Assembly (NCBI GenBank): GCA_023386515.1
Contig: JAEWJQ010000274.1
Location: 1 to 17,014 of the forward strand
Reading direction: 5' to 3'
Source: Pseudomonadota bacterium
Lineage (GTDB): Bacteria; Pseudomonadota; Alphaproteobacteria; Sphingomonadales; Sphingomonadaceae
DNA length: 17,014 nucleotides
The notes under the pieces are model-generated. The model did not search any database and was not told the DNA's origin. It worked only from the letters and a program-made list of their open reading frames with translations. The translations under genes and the position numbers were made by a program. Numbering within the stretch: the stretch's first letter is position 1; the number at the start of each line of letters is the position of its first letter. Of this stretch, positions 1-5,989 are shown in pieces.

Positions 1-826
1 GCCGCAGATGCTCCGCCGCCCAGCGCTGCGCCATTCGCACCTCCGCCTCGCTGACCGTCAGGCCGCGCGCGTCGCGCCGCGACAGCACGTCGAAGGTCAG
101 CGGCGAAACGCGCTGCGTCTGCAGCGAGTCGCAGGCGGTCGGCGGCGGGTTGGGGCCGACCGGTTCGATCCAGCTCGCCTCCAGGCTGCGGCGCATGTCG
201 TCCCAGCCTTCCGGTTCGACGACGGTGATCGCCGCTTCGGGCAGCGCGAGCGCGATCCCCGCCGCCAGCCCGCCACCACCACAGGGGATGACGACCTCCG
301 CCGGCGCGCCGAACCCCGCCGCCGCCATCTGTGCCGCCGCCTCGATGCCGGCGCTGCCCTGGCCTTCGATGATCCACGGATCGTCGAAGCTCGGCACCAA
401 TGTGGCGCCGCGCGCCTCCGCCAGCTGCGCCGCGATCCGCTCGCGCGATTCGGCCGCCCGGTCGTAGCGGACCACCTCGGCACCGAGCGCCAGCGTGCCG
501 TTGAGTTTGGCTGCGGGGGCATCGGCGGGCATGACGATCGTCGCCGGCATGCCGAGTCGCTTCGCCGCCCAGGCGATCCCCTGGGCATGATTGCCGCTGG
601 AGAAGGCGACAACGCCCCGGCGCCGCGTTTCCTCGTCCAATGCGGTGAGCCGATGCCAGGCGCCGCGGATTTTGAAGGCGCCGATCGGCTGCAGCGACTC
701 CGCCTTGAAAGCGACGCGCATCCCCTTGATTTCCTGGAAAAATAGCGGCGTCGGCGGGAGGATTCGGGCGACCTTTTCGGCCGCGTCGCGCACCCCTGCC
801 CGCGTCGGTTGTCGCAAAATCGTCAC
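1..826 (-). CDS. threonine/serine dehydratase (PLP fold-type II), 3' end cut by window
   Basis: PLP-dependent deaminase that converts L-threonine (and usually L-serine) to a 2-oxoacid and ammonia in the cytoplasm. The visible 275 residues carry the family landmarks. The PLP lysine is K52 in GAFKIRGA, the substrate loop SSGNH lies at 76-80, and the phosphate-binding glycine loop PCGGGG at 181-186. The frame is open to base 2, so the C-terminus lies outside the window. Short catalytic members have about 320 residues, so roughly 45 or more are missing, and an ACT regulatory domain cannot be excluded. The GTG start at 826 is chosen because AAAGGA sits about 8 nt upstream, and PTRAGVRDAAEKV begins the usual N-terminal helix. 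It is divergent from the decarboxylase gene, sharing a control region of about 140 bp. Whether it is biosynthetic, catabolic or a serine racemase-like enzyme cannot be told from this part. Confidence 0.9.
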   Translation of the reverse strand, partial: MTILRQPTRAGVRDAAEKVARILPPTPLFFQEIKGMRVAFKAESLQPIGAFKIRGAWHRLTALDEETRRRGVVAFSSGNHAQGIAWAAKRLGMPATIVMPADAPAAKLNGTLALGAEVVRYDRAAESRERIAAQLAEARGATLVPSFDDPWIIEGQGSAGIEAAAQMAAAGFGAPAEVVIPCGGGGLAAGIALALPEAAITVVEPEGWDDMRRSLEASWIEPVGPNPPPTACDSLQTQRVSPLTFDVLSRRDARGLTVSEAEVRMAQRWAAEHLR

Positions 827-853
827 TTTTCGTCCTTTCGTGCGCCAACCCAC

Positions 854-882
854 TTTACACGGGCAAACATCGTCCCTAACTC
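854..882 (+). promoter_or_regulatory. candidate promoter of the decarboxylase leader
   Basis: TTTACA at 854-859 matches five of six positions of a sigma-70 -35 box. A 17-nt spacer leads to TAACTC at 877-882, a poor -10 box. The predicted start near 890 would place the whole stem-loop at 901-961 in the transcript. The 11-mer CCCTAACTCGC at 874-884 recurs in the same orientation relative to the gene, with the same 17-nt spacer, upstream of the chemotaxis receptor at 5905. That recurrence is the main support; the -10 box alone would not be convincing. Confidence 0.35.
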
Positions 883-900
883 GCGCCTCCGCTGCCCCAT

Positions 901-961
901 GGGACTTCCAACCGCAAGGCAGCTTTTGTCGTCGTCATGCCGCAAGGCAATTGGAGGTCCC
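901..961 (+). ncRNA. structured 5' leader, speF-like cis-regulatory RNA
   Basis: Bases 901-911 (GGGACTTCCAA) pair with 951-961 (TTGGAGGTCCC) in an uninterrupted 11-bp stem with a single U-G wobble. The enclosed part contains two copies of CCGCAAGGCA (912-921 and 940-949). Each can close a mini-hairpin with a GCAA (GNRA) tetraloop; TGCC-GCAA-GGCA at 938-949 has a perfect 4-bp stem. The 3' arm of the outer stem contains the GGAGGT ribosome binding site, so folding would mask translation of the decarboxylase. A conserved RNA called the speF leader is known in front of ornithine decarboxylase genes of alphaproteobacteria, and position and architecture fit it. The family name is inferred from context, not from a covariance model search. 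Confidence 0.6.
953..958 (+). promoter_or_regulatory. ribosome binding site deciding the decarboxylase start
   Basis: GGAGGT, a near-perfect Shine-Dalgarno sequence, ends 8 nt before the in-frame TTG at 967. It lies inside the 3' arm of the leader stem at 901-961. The in-frame ATG at 937 has no purine-rich sequence before it and sits in the loop region of the same RNA, so this site favours TTG 967 as the true start. Confidence 0.65.
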
Positions 962-966
962 TTGAG

Positions 967-2214
967 TTGCACCAGCATCATCGCGCGCTGGGGCTAGCGC
1001 CCCTCTCGACCGCCGGCTCCCCCGTTTTCGGAGGCGGCATCGACATCGCCAAGGCCAAGCCGGTCGAACCGGTGACGCTGATCCGTCCGCATGCCGCGGC
1101 GCGGGCCGCCCGCTTCTTTTCGGAGAAGTTTCCGGGCAAGGCCATGTATGCGGTCAAGGCGAATCCGGATCCGGCGTTGATCCGGACGCTGTACGCCAAC
1201 GGCATCACCACCTTCGACGTCGCGTCGATCGCGGAGGTGCGTCTCGTCGCGCGCACCGTTCCCGGCGCCGGCCTGTGCTTCATGCACCCGGTTAAGGCCG
1301 AGGAAGCGATCCGCGAGGCGTATTTCGACCATGGCGTCCGCACCTTCAGCCTCGATTCGATCGAGGAGCTGGAGAAGATCGTCCGCGCCACCACCGGCGA
1401 CGCCGGCGAGGTCGCGACCGACCTGACGCTGTGCGTGCGGCTGCGCGTGTCGTCGGAGCATTCCGCGCTGTCGCTCGGCGCCAAGTTCGGCGTCGGCCCG
1501 GACGAGGCGAAGGAGCTGCTGATCCGCACCCGCCAGGTGGCGGACGCGCTCGGCATCTGCTTCCATGTCGGCAGCCAGGCGATGACGCCGGAAGCCTATG
1601 CCAATGCGATGGAGCGCGTCCGCGCCGCGATCGTGCTGGCGGCGGTCACCGTCGACGTCATCGACGTCGGCGGCGGCTTCCCGTCGGTCTATCCGGGCAT
1701 GACGCCGCCGCCGCTGGAGCGCTATTTCGAGACGATCCACCGCGCCTTCGAAAGCCTGCCGATCAGCTATTCTGCGGAATTGTGGGCGGAGCCGGGCCGC
1801 GCGCTTTCGGCCGAGTATAGTTCGGTCGTGGTGCGCGTCGAGCGTCGCCGCGGCAACGAGCTGTACATCAACGACGGCGCCTACGGTTCGCTGTTCGATG
1901 CCGCGCATATCGGCTGGACCTATCCGGTGGCGCTGCTGCGCGAGCCGCAGTCGACGGTGCGCGATCATCCGTTCAGCTTCTGGGGTCCGACCTGCGACGA
2001 TCTCGACCGGATGGAGGGTCCGTTCCCGCTGCCCGCCGACGTCGGCACCGGCGACTTCATCGAGGTCGGCATGCTCGGCGCCTATGGCGCGGCGATGCGC
2101 ACCGCCTTCAACGGCTTCGGCACCGGCGAGACGGTCATCGTTTCGGACGAGCCGATGCACTCGATGTACACGGGCGAGCAGCCGGCGGTTCAGCCGAACG
2201 TCGTCAAGCTGTAA
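967..2214 (+). CDS. ornithine/lysine decarboxylase, fold-type III PLP enzyme
   Basis: Decarboxylates L-ornithine to putrescine, and possibly lysine to cadaverine; the first committed step of polyamine synthesis in the cytoplasm. With the TTG start the protein has 415 residues, normal for the eukaryotic-type (alanine racemase fold) decarboxylases. Visible landmarks are the PLP lysine K64 in YAVKANP, H200 in FHVGSQ, the glycine-rich phosphate loop DVGGGFPS at 233-240, EPGR at 275-278, the active-site cysteine C343 in GPTCDDLDR and the PLP-contacting Y373 in GAYGAA. The GPTCDDLD sequence resembles ornithine decarboxylases rather than diaminopimelate decarboxylases. TTG 967 is preferred over ATG 937 because of the GGAGGT at 953-958. 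Expression is probably controlled through the stem-loop leader. The deoxyhypusine-synthase-like gene follows 114 bp downstream and probably uses the putrescine made here. Confidence 0.9.
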   Translation: MHQHHRALGLAPLSTAGSPVFGGGIDIAKAKPVEPVTLIRPHAAARAARFFSEKFPGKAMYAVKANPDPALIRTLYANGITTFDVASIAEVRLVARTVPGAGLCFMHPVKAEEAIREAYFDHGVRTFSLDSIEELEKIVRATTGDAGEVATDLTLCVRLRVSSEHSALSLGAKFGVGPDEAKELLIRTRQVADALGICFHVGSQAMTPEAYANAMERVRAAIVLAAVTVDVIDVGGGFPSVYPGMTPPPLERYFETIHRAFESLPISYSAELWAEPGRALSAEYSSVVVRVERRRGNELYINDGAYGSLFDAAHIGWTYPVALLREPQSTVRDHPFSFWGPTCDDLDRMEGPFPLPADVGTGDFIEVGMLGAYGAAMRTAFNGFGTGETVIVSDEPMHSMYTGEQPAVQPNVVKL

Positions 2215-2239
2215 CGACGTCCTTCTAGTTCAACCTCTT

Positions 2240-2267
2240 CCCCTTCCCGCCTGACGGCGGGAGGGGG
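2240..2267 (+). other. 12-bp intergenic hairpin between the two polyamine genes
   Basis: Bases 2240-2251 pair with 2256-2267 around a TGAC loop. The inner six pairs, CCCGCC against GGCGGG, are perfect and there is one T-G wobble further out. No T-run follows, so it is not a classic intrinsic terminator. It may attenuate transcription, protect the upstream 3' end, or be a copy of the short C-rich/G-rich palindromes scattered between genes in sphingomonads. The last option is from general knowledge; only one copy is visible here. Confidence 0.5.
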
Positions 2268-2328
2268 CCGTTTGGGTTTCCGCGTCCCCATCAACGACGG
2301 CGGGTCTTGGAACAGGCAAAGGCCAGTC

Positions 2329-3411
2329 ATGACCGATTCTCTCACCAAAACCGCCAGCGCCAACGCGCCGATCAACGACACCCGCAAGGCCGAATTGCTG
2401 TCGAAGCAGGTCAAGCACATCGACATCAAGAGCTTCGACGCTCGCCCGATCGTCGACGCGATGAGCGAGATGAGCTTCACCAGCCGCGATCTCGGCCGCG
2501 CGACGAAAATCTACAACGAGATGCTGGCTGACAAGGACTGCACCGTGTGCCTGGTCATCGCCGGCGCGCCCTCGGCCGGCGGCGGCATGGGCCTGTATGC
2601 GGAACTGATCCGCAACAACATGGTCGATGTCGTCGTCGCAACCGGCGCGACCATCGTCGACATGGATTTCTTCGAGGGCCTCGGCCACAAGCATTACCAG
2701 GCGCTCGAGATCCCCGACGACGACACGCTGCGCTCGCTCTACATCGACCGCATCTACGACACGTATATCGACGAGGAGCAGCTGCAGGACTGCGACTTCA
2801 CGATCAACAAGATCGCGAACGAGCTGGAGCCGCGCGCCTATTCGAGCCGCGAGTTCATCCGCGCGATGGGCAAGTATCTGGCGGAGCACGGCAAGAAGGA
2901 GAACAGCCTGGTCAAGCTCGCCTATGAGCATGACGTGCCGATCTTCTGCCCGGCGTTCGTCGACTCCTCGGCCGGCTTCGGCCTGGTCAAGCATCAGGTG
3001 GAAAATGCCAAGGCGGGCAAGCCCTATCTGATGATCGACGCGGTCGCCGACTTCCGCGAGCTGACCGAGATCAAGATCCAGGCCGGCACCACCGGTCTGC
3101 TGATGATCGGCGGCGGCGTGCCGAAGAACTTCATCCAGGACACCGTCGTCTGCGCCGAAATCCTCGGCCACGAGGACGTCGAGGTGCATAAATACGCCGT
3201 GCAGATCACCGTCGCCGACGTCCGCGACGGCGCCTGTTCGTCCTCGACGCTGCAGGAAGCGGCGAGCTGGGGCAAGGTCAACACCGGCATCGAGCAGATG
3301 GTGTTCGCCGAAGCGGGCAGCGTGATGCCGCTGCTCGCGTCCGACGCCTATCATCGCGGCCACTGGAAGGACCGCCCGGTCCGCAAGTGGGGCGCGATCT
3401 TCAACAAGTGA
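2329..3411 (+). CDS. deoxyhypusine-synthase-family enzyme, probable homospermidine synthase
   Basis: A 360-residue NAD-dependent aminobutyl-transferase-type protein. In eukaryotes and archaea, deoxyhypusine synthase moves the butylamine part of spermidine to a lysine of eIF5A. Bacteria lack eIF5A, and their homologues are thought to act on free polyamines such as putrescine or agmatine derivatives. The catalytic lysine is present: K316 in ASWGKV corresponds to the lysine that forms the enzyme-imine intermediate in SWGK of the human enzyme. AVQITVADVRDGACSSST just before it and GGGVPKNFI further upstream are typical of the family. ATG 2329 is chosen because AAAGG lies about 7 nt upstream; an in-frame ATG at 2272 falls directly behind the hairpin and adds an unlikely 19 residues. 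Lying behind an ornithine decarboxylase, it most plausibly makes sym-homospermidine. The exact substrate is inferred. Confidence 0.88.
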   Translation: MTDSLTKTASANAPINDTRKAELLSKQVKHIDIKSFDARPIVDAMSEMSFTSRDLGRATKIYNEMLADKDCTVCLVIAGAPSAGGGMGLYAELIRNNMVDVVVATGATIVDMDFFEGLGHKHYQALEIPDDDTLRSLYIDRIYDTYIDEEQLQDCDFTINKIANELEPRAYSSREFIRAMGKYLAEHGKKENSLVKLAYEHDVPIFCPAFVDSSAGFGLVKHQVENAKAGKPYLMIDAVADFRELTEIKIQAGTTGLLMIGGGVPKNFIQDTVVCAEILGHEDVEVHKYAVQITVADVRDGACSSSTLQEAASWGKVNTGIEQMVFAEAGSVMPLLASDAYHRGHWKDRPVRKWGAIFNK

Positions 3412-3418
3412 TCCAGCA

Positions 3419-3442
3419 GGGGCGGAAGGCGACTTCCGCCCC
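3419..3442 (+). terminator. intrinsic terminator-like stem-loop after the polyamine genes
   Basis: A perfect 10-bp stem, GGGGCGGAAG against CTTCCGCCCC, encloses a GCGA (GNRA) loop and starts 8 nt after the stop codon at 3411. The sequence after it, TATTCGC, is only weakly T-rich, so termination may be partial or the structure may mainly protect the transcript end. Confidence 0.65.
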
Positions 3443-3567
3443 TATTCGCATCGCCGCGGCTTGCCGGGCGAGTGTAACCGCCGCCGGGAAAGCGGCGCCG
3501 CCCGACCGCCTTTACCCCGTCACGCTAAGGGTCCACACTCGGCTCTCGCCAGAAGGGGGCCGACGTC

Positions 3568-4146
3568 ATGATACCGCTGTTGATGGCCGCGCTGCTGCAG
3601 GCCGCACCCGCCGCTCCGTCGCCGGCCGCGACCGCGGCCACTGATGTCGCCCGCATGGCTGCGCTCTACGACGAAATCTGCCTCCGTACCTTCCCGGACG
3701 ATGCAGCCCTCGACAGGCTGATGGCCGCCAAGAAGGCGACGCCGCTATCCGCGTCGGACGTACGGATCATCCTGCGCGACGACCCCGGTCGCGGGTGGCT
3801 GCTGCACGATGGCGCGGAGACGTTCACCGTGACGCTCGAACTGCCGCCCTTCCACGCCTGCTCGGTGCGCGCCGCACACTCGTCCGCCGGCCCGACCGAC
3901 CTCGCGCCCTATCAGCGCGTCGTCGCGTCCTACGCCGCCCGCACCGGGGGCTTCAGCACGCAACCGCCAATGGAGCTCGACCAAAGCGGCATCCATATCC
4001 ATGGCGAGATGCAGACGCGCGCGCTGCCCAACGGCGATCATGACAATCTGATCGTCGTCGACCAGCGGATCACCGACCCCAGTCAGCTCGCCGCCGGCAC
4101 CACCTCCACCCCGCTGCGCTTCGTCCACCAGATCGCGCCACGCTGA
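3568..4146 (+). CDS. small exported protein of unknown function
   Basis: A 192-residue protein I do not recognise with certainty. It starts with a hydrophobic stretch, IPLLMAALLQA, followed by an Ala/Pro-rich segment. This looks like a signal peptide or a periplasmic tether cut near residues 16-22. The mature part has two cysteines, C38 in DEICLRTFPDD and C98 in FHACSV, which could form a disulfide in the periplasm. There are no membrane segments after the N-terminus and no catalytic motif that I can name. The ICLRTFPDD sequence recalls small periplasmic proteins annotated as hypothetical in sphingomonads. ATG 3568 has AGAAGGGGG about 9 nt upstream. The MAPEG gene follows after 19 nt, so the two are likely cotranscribed. 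The 156 bp before it hold the terminator-like stem at 3419-3442 and no clear promoter. Confidence 0.75.
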   Translation: MIPLLMAALLQAAPAAPSPAATAATDVARMAALYDEICLRTFPDDAALDRLMAAKKATPLSASDVRIILRDDPGRGWLLHDGAETFTVTLELPPFHACSVRAAHSSAGPTDLAPYQRVVASYAARTGGFSTQPPMELDQSGIHIHGEMQTRALPNGDHDNLIVVDQRITDPSQLAAGTTSTPLRFVHQIAPR

Positions 4147-4165
4147 TCCGTCTTTTCGAGAGCCC

Positions 4166-4594
4166 ATGATGTACAGCCCTATCCTGCAACCCATGGTCGC
4201 GCTGATAGCCTGGACGTTGGTGATGCTCGTCTGGACCGTCGCCACCCGGCTGCCGGCGATGCGCGCGGCAGGGATCGACCTCAACACCTTGGTCGGAACC
4301 AAGGCCGCCGACGCCGATCGGGCACTCCCGTCGCAGGCGCAGTGGAAGGCGCACAATTACAACCACCTCACCGAACAGCCGACGCTATTTTACGCGGTCT
4401 GCACGGTGATCGCGCTGACCGGGACGGGTGCAGGCGTCAACGCCTGGATCGCCTGGGCCTATGTGGCGCTACGCGTCGTCCACAGCCTGGTGCAGGCAAC
4501 CGTCAACCGCGTCGCGTGGCGCTTGCGGCTGTTCCTGGCATCGACGCTGATGCTGGTCGCACTGACCCTGCATGCCGCAATGGCGGTCTTCTGA
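4166..4594 (+). CDS. MAPEG-family integral membrane protein
   Basis: A 142-residue inner-membrane protein with about four hydrophobic segments: roughly 6-26, 70-90, 93-110 and 122-141. The sequence YNHLTEQPTLFYAV at about 64-77 matches the family signature (N-H-x-E-x-P) seen in MAPEG (membrane-associated proteins in eicosanoid and glutathione metabolism). An arginine follows at ARVVHSLVQ-like positions in the third segment. Bacterial members are uncharacterised or have glutathione transferase activity, so the substrate is unknown. Start ATG 4166 (directly followed by a second ATG at 4169) lacks a strong ribosome binding site, consistent with coupling to the gene ending 19 nt upstream. Its stop codon touches the stop codon of the convergent receptor gene with no spacer. 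Confidence 0.82.
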   Translation: MMYSPILQPMVALIAWTLVMLVWTVATRLPAMRAAGIDLNTLVGTKAADADRALPSQAQWKAHNYNHLTEQPTLFYAVCTVIALTGTGAGVNAWIAWAYVALRVVHSLVQATVNRVAWRLRLFLASTLMLVALTLHAAMAVF

Positions 4595-5905
4595 TCAGAG
4601 CGCGCTGGTCAGCTCGACGAATGCCTGCGCCCGTCCGCGCAACTTCGCCGTCGAGCCTGCCAGGGTCTGCGACAGACGCCCGAGCGCCGCAGCATCCTCC
4701 TCGACCGCCGCCGCCTGCGCGCTGATCGTCCGCGTTCGCTCGCCGATGTCGCCGCCCGCCTCGACCGAATCGCACACGTTGACGGCGATCACCCGCGTCG
4801 CGTCGGTCTGATGATCGAGCGCCAGCTCGATCTGCTGCGCGGTCGACGCGATCGCCTCCATCGCCTGTTCGAGCTGGCGGTGACCCGCGATGACCTCGCC
4901 GAGCAAGGCCTGCATGCCGTCTACCCGTCCGCCGACGTCGCGTGCGGTCACGGTTGTCTGGTTGGCCAGGGACTTTACCTCGCTGGCAACGACCGCAAAT
5001 CCTTGGCCGAGCGTCCCCGCCCGCGACGCCTCGATTCCGGCGTTGAGCGCCAGCAGGTTGGTCTGTCGGGCGATGCTTTGGATCAGTTGCAGCATATCGT
5101 CGATCGCCACGGCGGAGGCACCGAGCGCGCTAACGCGTTCGCCGGCGTGCATCATCGCTGCACGCGCATGACGGCGGATCGTCGTCGCGGAGGCGGTGTT
5201 GCCGGCGATATTGTCGAGGGTTTCCGACAGTGCGCGCCCGCGCTCGGCGATTTCCTCCAACGCGTGAACCGTTTGCGTCGCCGCCGCCGCGACCGAGGCG
5301 GCGTCCTGCCGCGAGGCGCCAGCACGCGCCACCAATGTCGACGCGACGGCGCCGATGTCTCCGGCAATTCGCGACAGTTCAGCAGTCAGCGCCGTCACTT
5401 CGGCGGTAAAGGCGCGACCCGCCTCATCCAGCCGCGCGGCGCGTGCGCTCCGCTCCGCAGTAAGGATGCGATCACGCTCCGCCGCCAAGCGGGCGAACCC
5501 TGCCGCATCGACGACCGCATGGAAGCGGCCGGCGCGGGTCAGTAATAGAGCCTCGCCGCCCGAGCGCGCATAAGTGTTGAGCAAGATGTCCGGCGGCAGA
5601 TCCGCCTCGGCCTTGGCGCAGGGTCTGATCAGCGCGTCCAATGAGCCGCCGAAGCTGGGATTTTGCATGAGCGCATGGCCGAATGGATTGAACAGGATGC
5701 CGCGTACATCGAGCTCGCGCACGACGCCGACCGGGCGGTCCTCCGCATCGACGATGGCGAGAAGGCGCAGCTCGGGGTAGGTGCGGAACAGCGCGATGGC
5801 GTCCGCCAGGGATGCCGTTCGCTGCAGCGAGCAGGTGTCCGCCGCCCCGTTGCGCCACAGCGTCGACACCGAACCATCGCGGATCAGGTTCACGTCCAAT
5901 AGCAT
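4595..5905 (-). CDS. soluble methyl-accepting chemotaxis-type receptor with CBS-like N-terminal domain
   Basis: A 436-residue signal transducer without membrane segments, so cytoplasmic. Residues about 31-137 contain two weakly repeated blocks (SLADAIALFRTYPELRLLAIV with DRPVGVVRELDVRGI, then ILLNTYARSGGEALLLT with GRFHAVVDAAGF) that resemble a CBS pair. The intervening NPFGHALMQNPSFGG is familiar from N-terminal regions of some alphaproteobacterial GGDEF proteins. From about 140 on it is helical. The receptor hairpin tip lies at 271-316 (SIARQTNLLALNAGIEASRAG, then QGFAVVASEVKSLANQT), the site that contacts CheA/CheW. No C-terminal CheR-binding pentapeptide is seen. ATG 5905 is preferred over the upstream TTG at 5971, which would add 22 residues and cover the promoter-like sequence; the ribosome binding site of ATG 5905 is weak. 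It lies 84 bp behind the exopolysaccharide operon on the same strand and could control motility or a chemosensory pathway linked to matrix production. Confidence 0.85.
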   Translation of the reverse strand: MLLDVNLIRDGSVSTLWRNGAADTCSLQRTASLADAIALFRTYPELRLLAIVDAEDRPVGVVRELDVRGILFNPFGHALMQNPSFGGSLDALIRPCAKAEADLPPDILLNTYARSGGEALLLTRAGRFHAVVDAAGFARLAAERDRILTAERSARAARLDEAGRAFTAEVTALTAELSRIAGDIGAVASTLVARAGASRQDAASVAAAATQTVHALEEIAERGRALSETLDNIAGNTASATTIRRHARAAMMHAGERVSALGASAVAIDDMLQLIQSIARQTNLLALNAGIEASRAGTLGQGFAVVASEVKSLANQTTVTARDVGGRVDGMQALLGEVIAGHRQLEQAMEAIASTAQQIELALDHQTDATRVIAVNVCDSVEAGGDIGERTRTISAQAAAVEEDAAALGRLSQTLAGSTAKLRGRAQAFVELTSAL

Positions 5906-5937
5906 GGCGCGTCTACTAGGATCGCACGGTAAACGGC

Positions 5938-5966
5938 GAGTTAGGGTTTGGTGACAGCCATGTGAC
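5938..5966 (-). promoter_or_regulatory. candidate promoter of the chemotaxis-type receptor
   Basis: On the minus strand GTCACA (5966-5961) and TAACTC (5943-5938) are separated by 17 nt. The box and surrounding CCCTAACTCGC (5946-5936) are identical to those in front of the ornithine decarboxylase, where the spacer is also 17 nt. The predicted start would fall near 5930, leaving a leader of about 25 nt. The -10 box is a poor match to sigma-70, so the call rests on the recurrence. Confidence 0.3.
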
Positions 5967-5971
5967 ACCAA
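5948..5971. promoter_or_regulatory. inverted repeat upstream of the receptor gene, possible operator
   Basis: TTGGTG (5948-5953) and CACCAA (5966-5971) form a 6-bp inverted repeat around 12 nt, and GTGACA occurs twice as a direct repeat (5951-5956 and 5962-5967). It overlaps the proposed -35 region, as an operator would. It could equally be part of the 3' end of the exopolysaccharide operon transcript, but no T-run follows. Short repeats like this arise by chance. Confidence 0.25.
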
Positions 5972-5989
5972 CCGTTTTCCGACAGTATG

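Noticed and set aside
97..612. 171-residue open frame on the minus strand inside the dehydratase gene
   Set aside because: Arg/Ser/Pro-rich composition typical of an out-of-frame reading of GC-rich DNA. The true dehydratase frame on the same strand carries all catalytic motifs and is open through this region.
827..890. Possible promoter for the dehydratase on the minus strand (TTAGGG, 16 nt, TAAAGT)
   Set aside because: Both boxes match the consensus weakly and they overlap the better-supported plus-strand promoter; not enough to list as a feature.
994..2160. 388-residue open frame antisense to the decarboxylase
   Set aside because: Composition is rich in Arg, Asp, His and Gly with no recognisable motif; it is the mirror of a high-GC coding frame.
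2272..2328. Upstream ATG start for the deoxyhypusine-synthase-like gene
   Set aside because: No ribosome binding site, begins 5 nt behind a strong hairpin, and adds 19 residues that do not look like the family N-terminus.
2230..3363. 377-residue open frame antisense to the deoxyhypusine-synthase-like gene
   Set aside because: Shadow frame; the plus-strand gene has conserved catalytic residues and a ribosome binding site.
3479..3497. Second small hairpin (CGCCGC against GCGGCG) after the polyamine terminator
   Set aside because: Six GC pairs around a 7-nt loop are expected by chance in such GC-rich sequence and no T-run follows.
5906..5971. TTG start at 5971 for the chemotaxis-type receptor
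   Set aside because: No ribosome binding site and the extension would cover the only promoter-like sequence; ATG 5905 gives a normal N-terminus.
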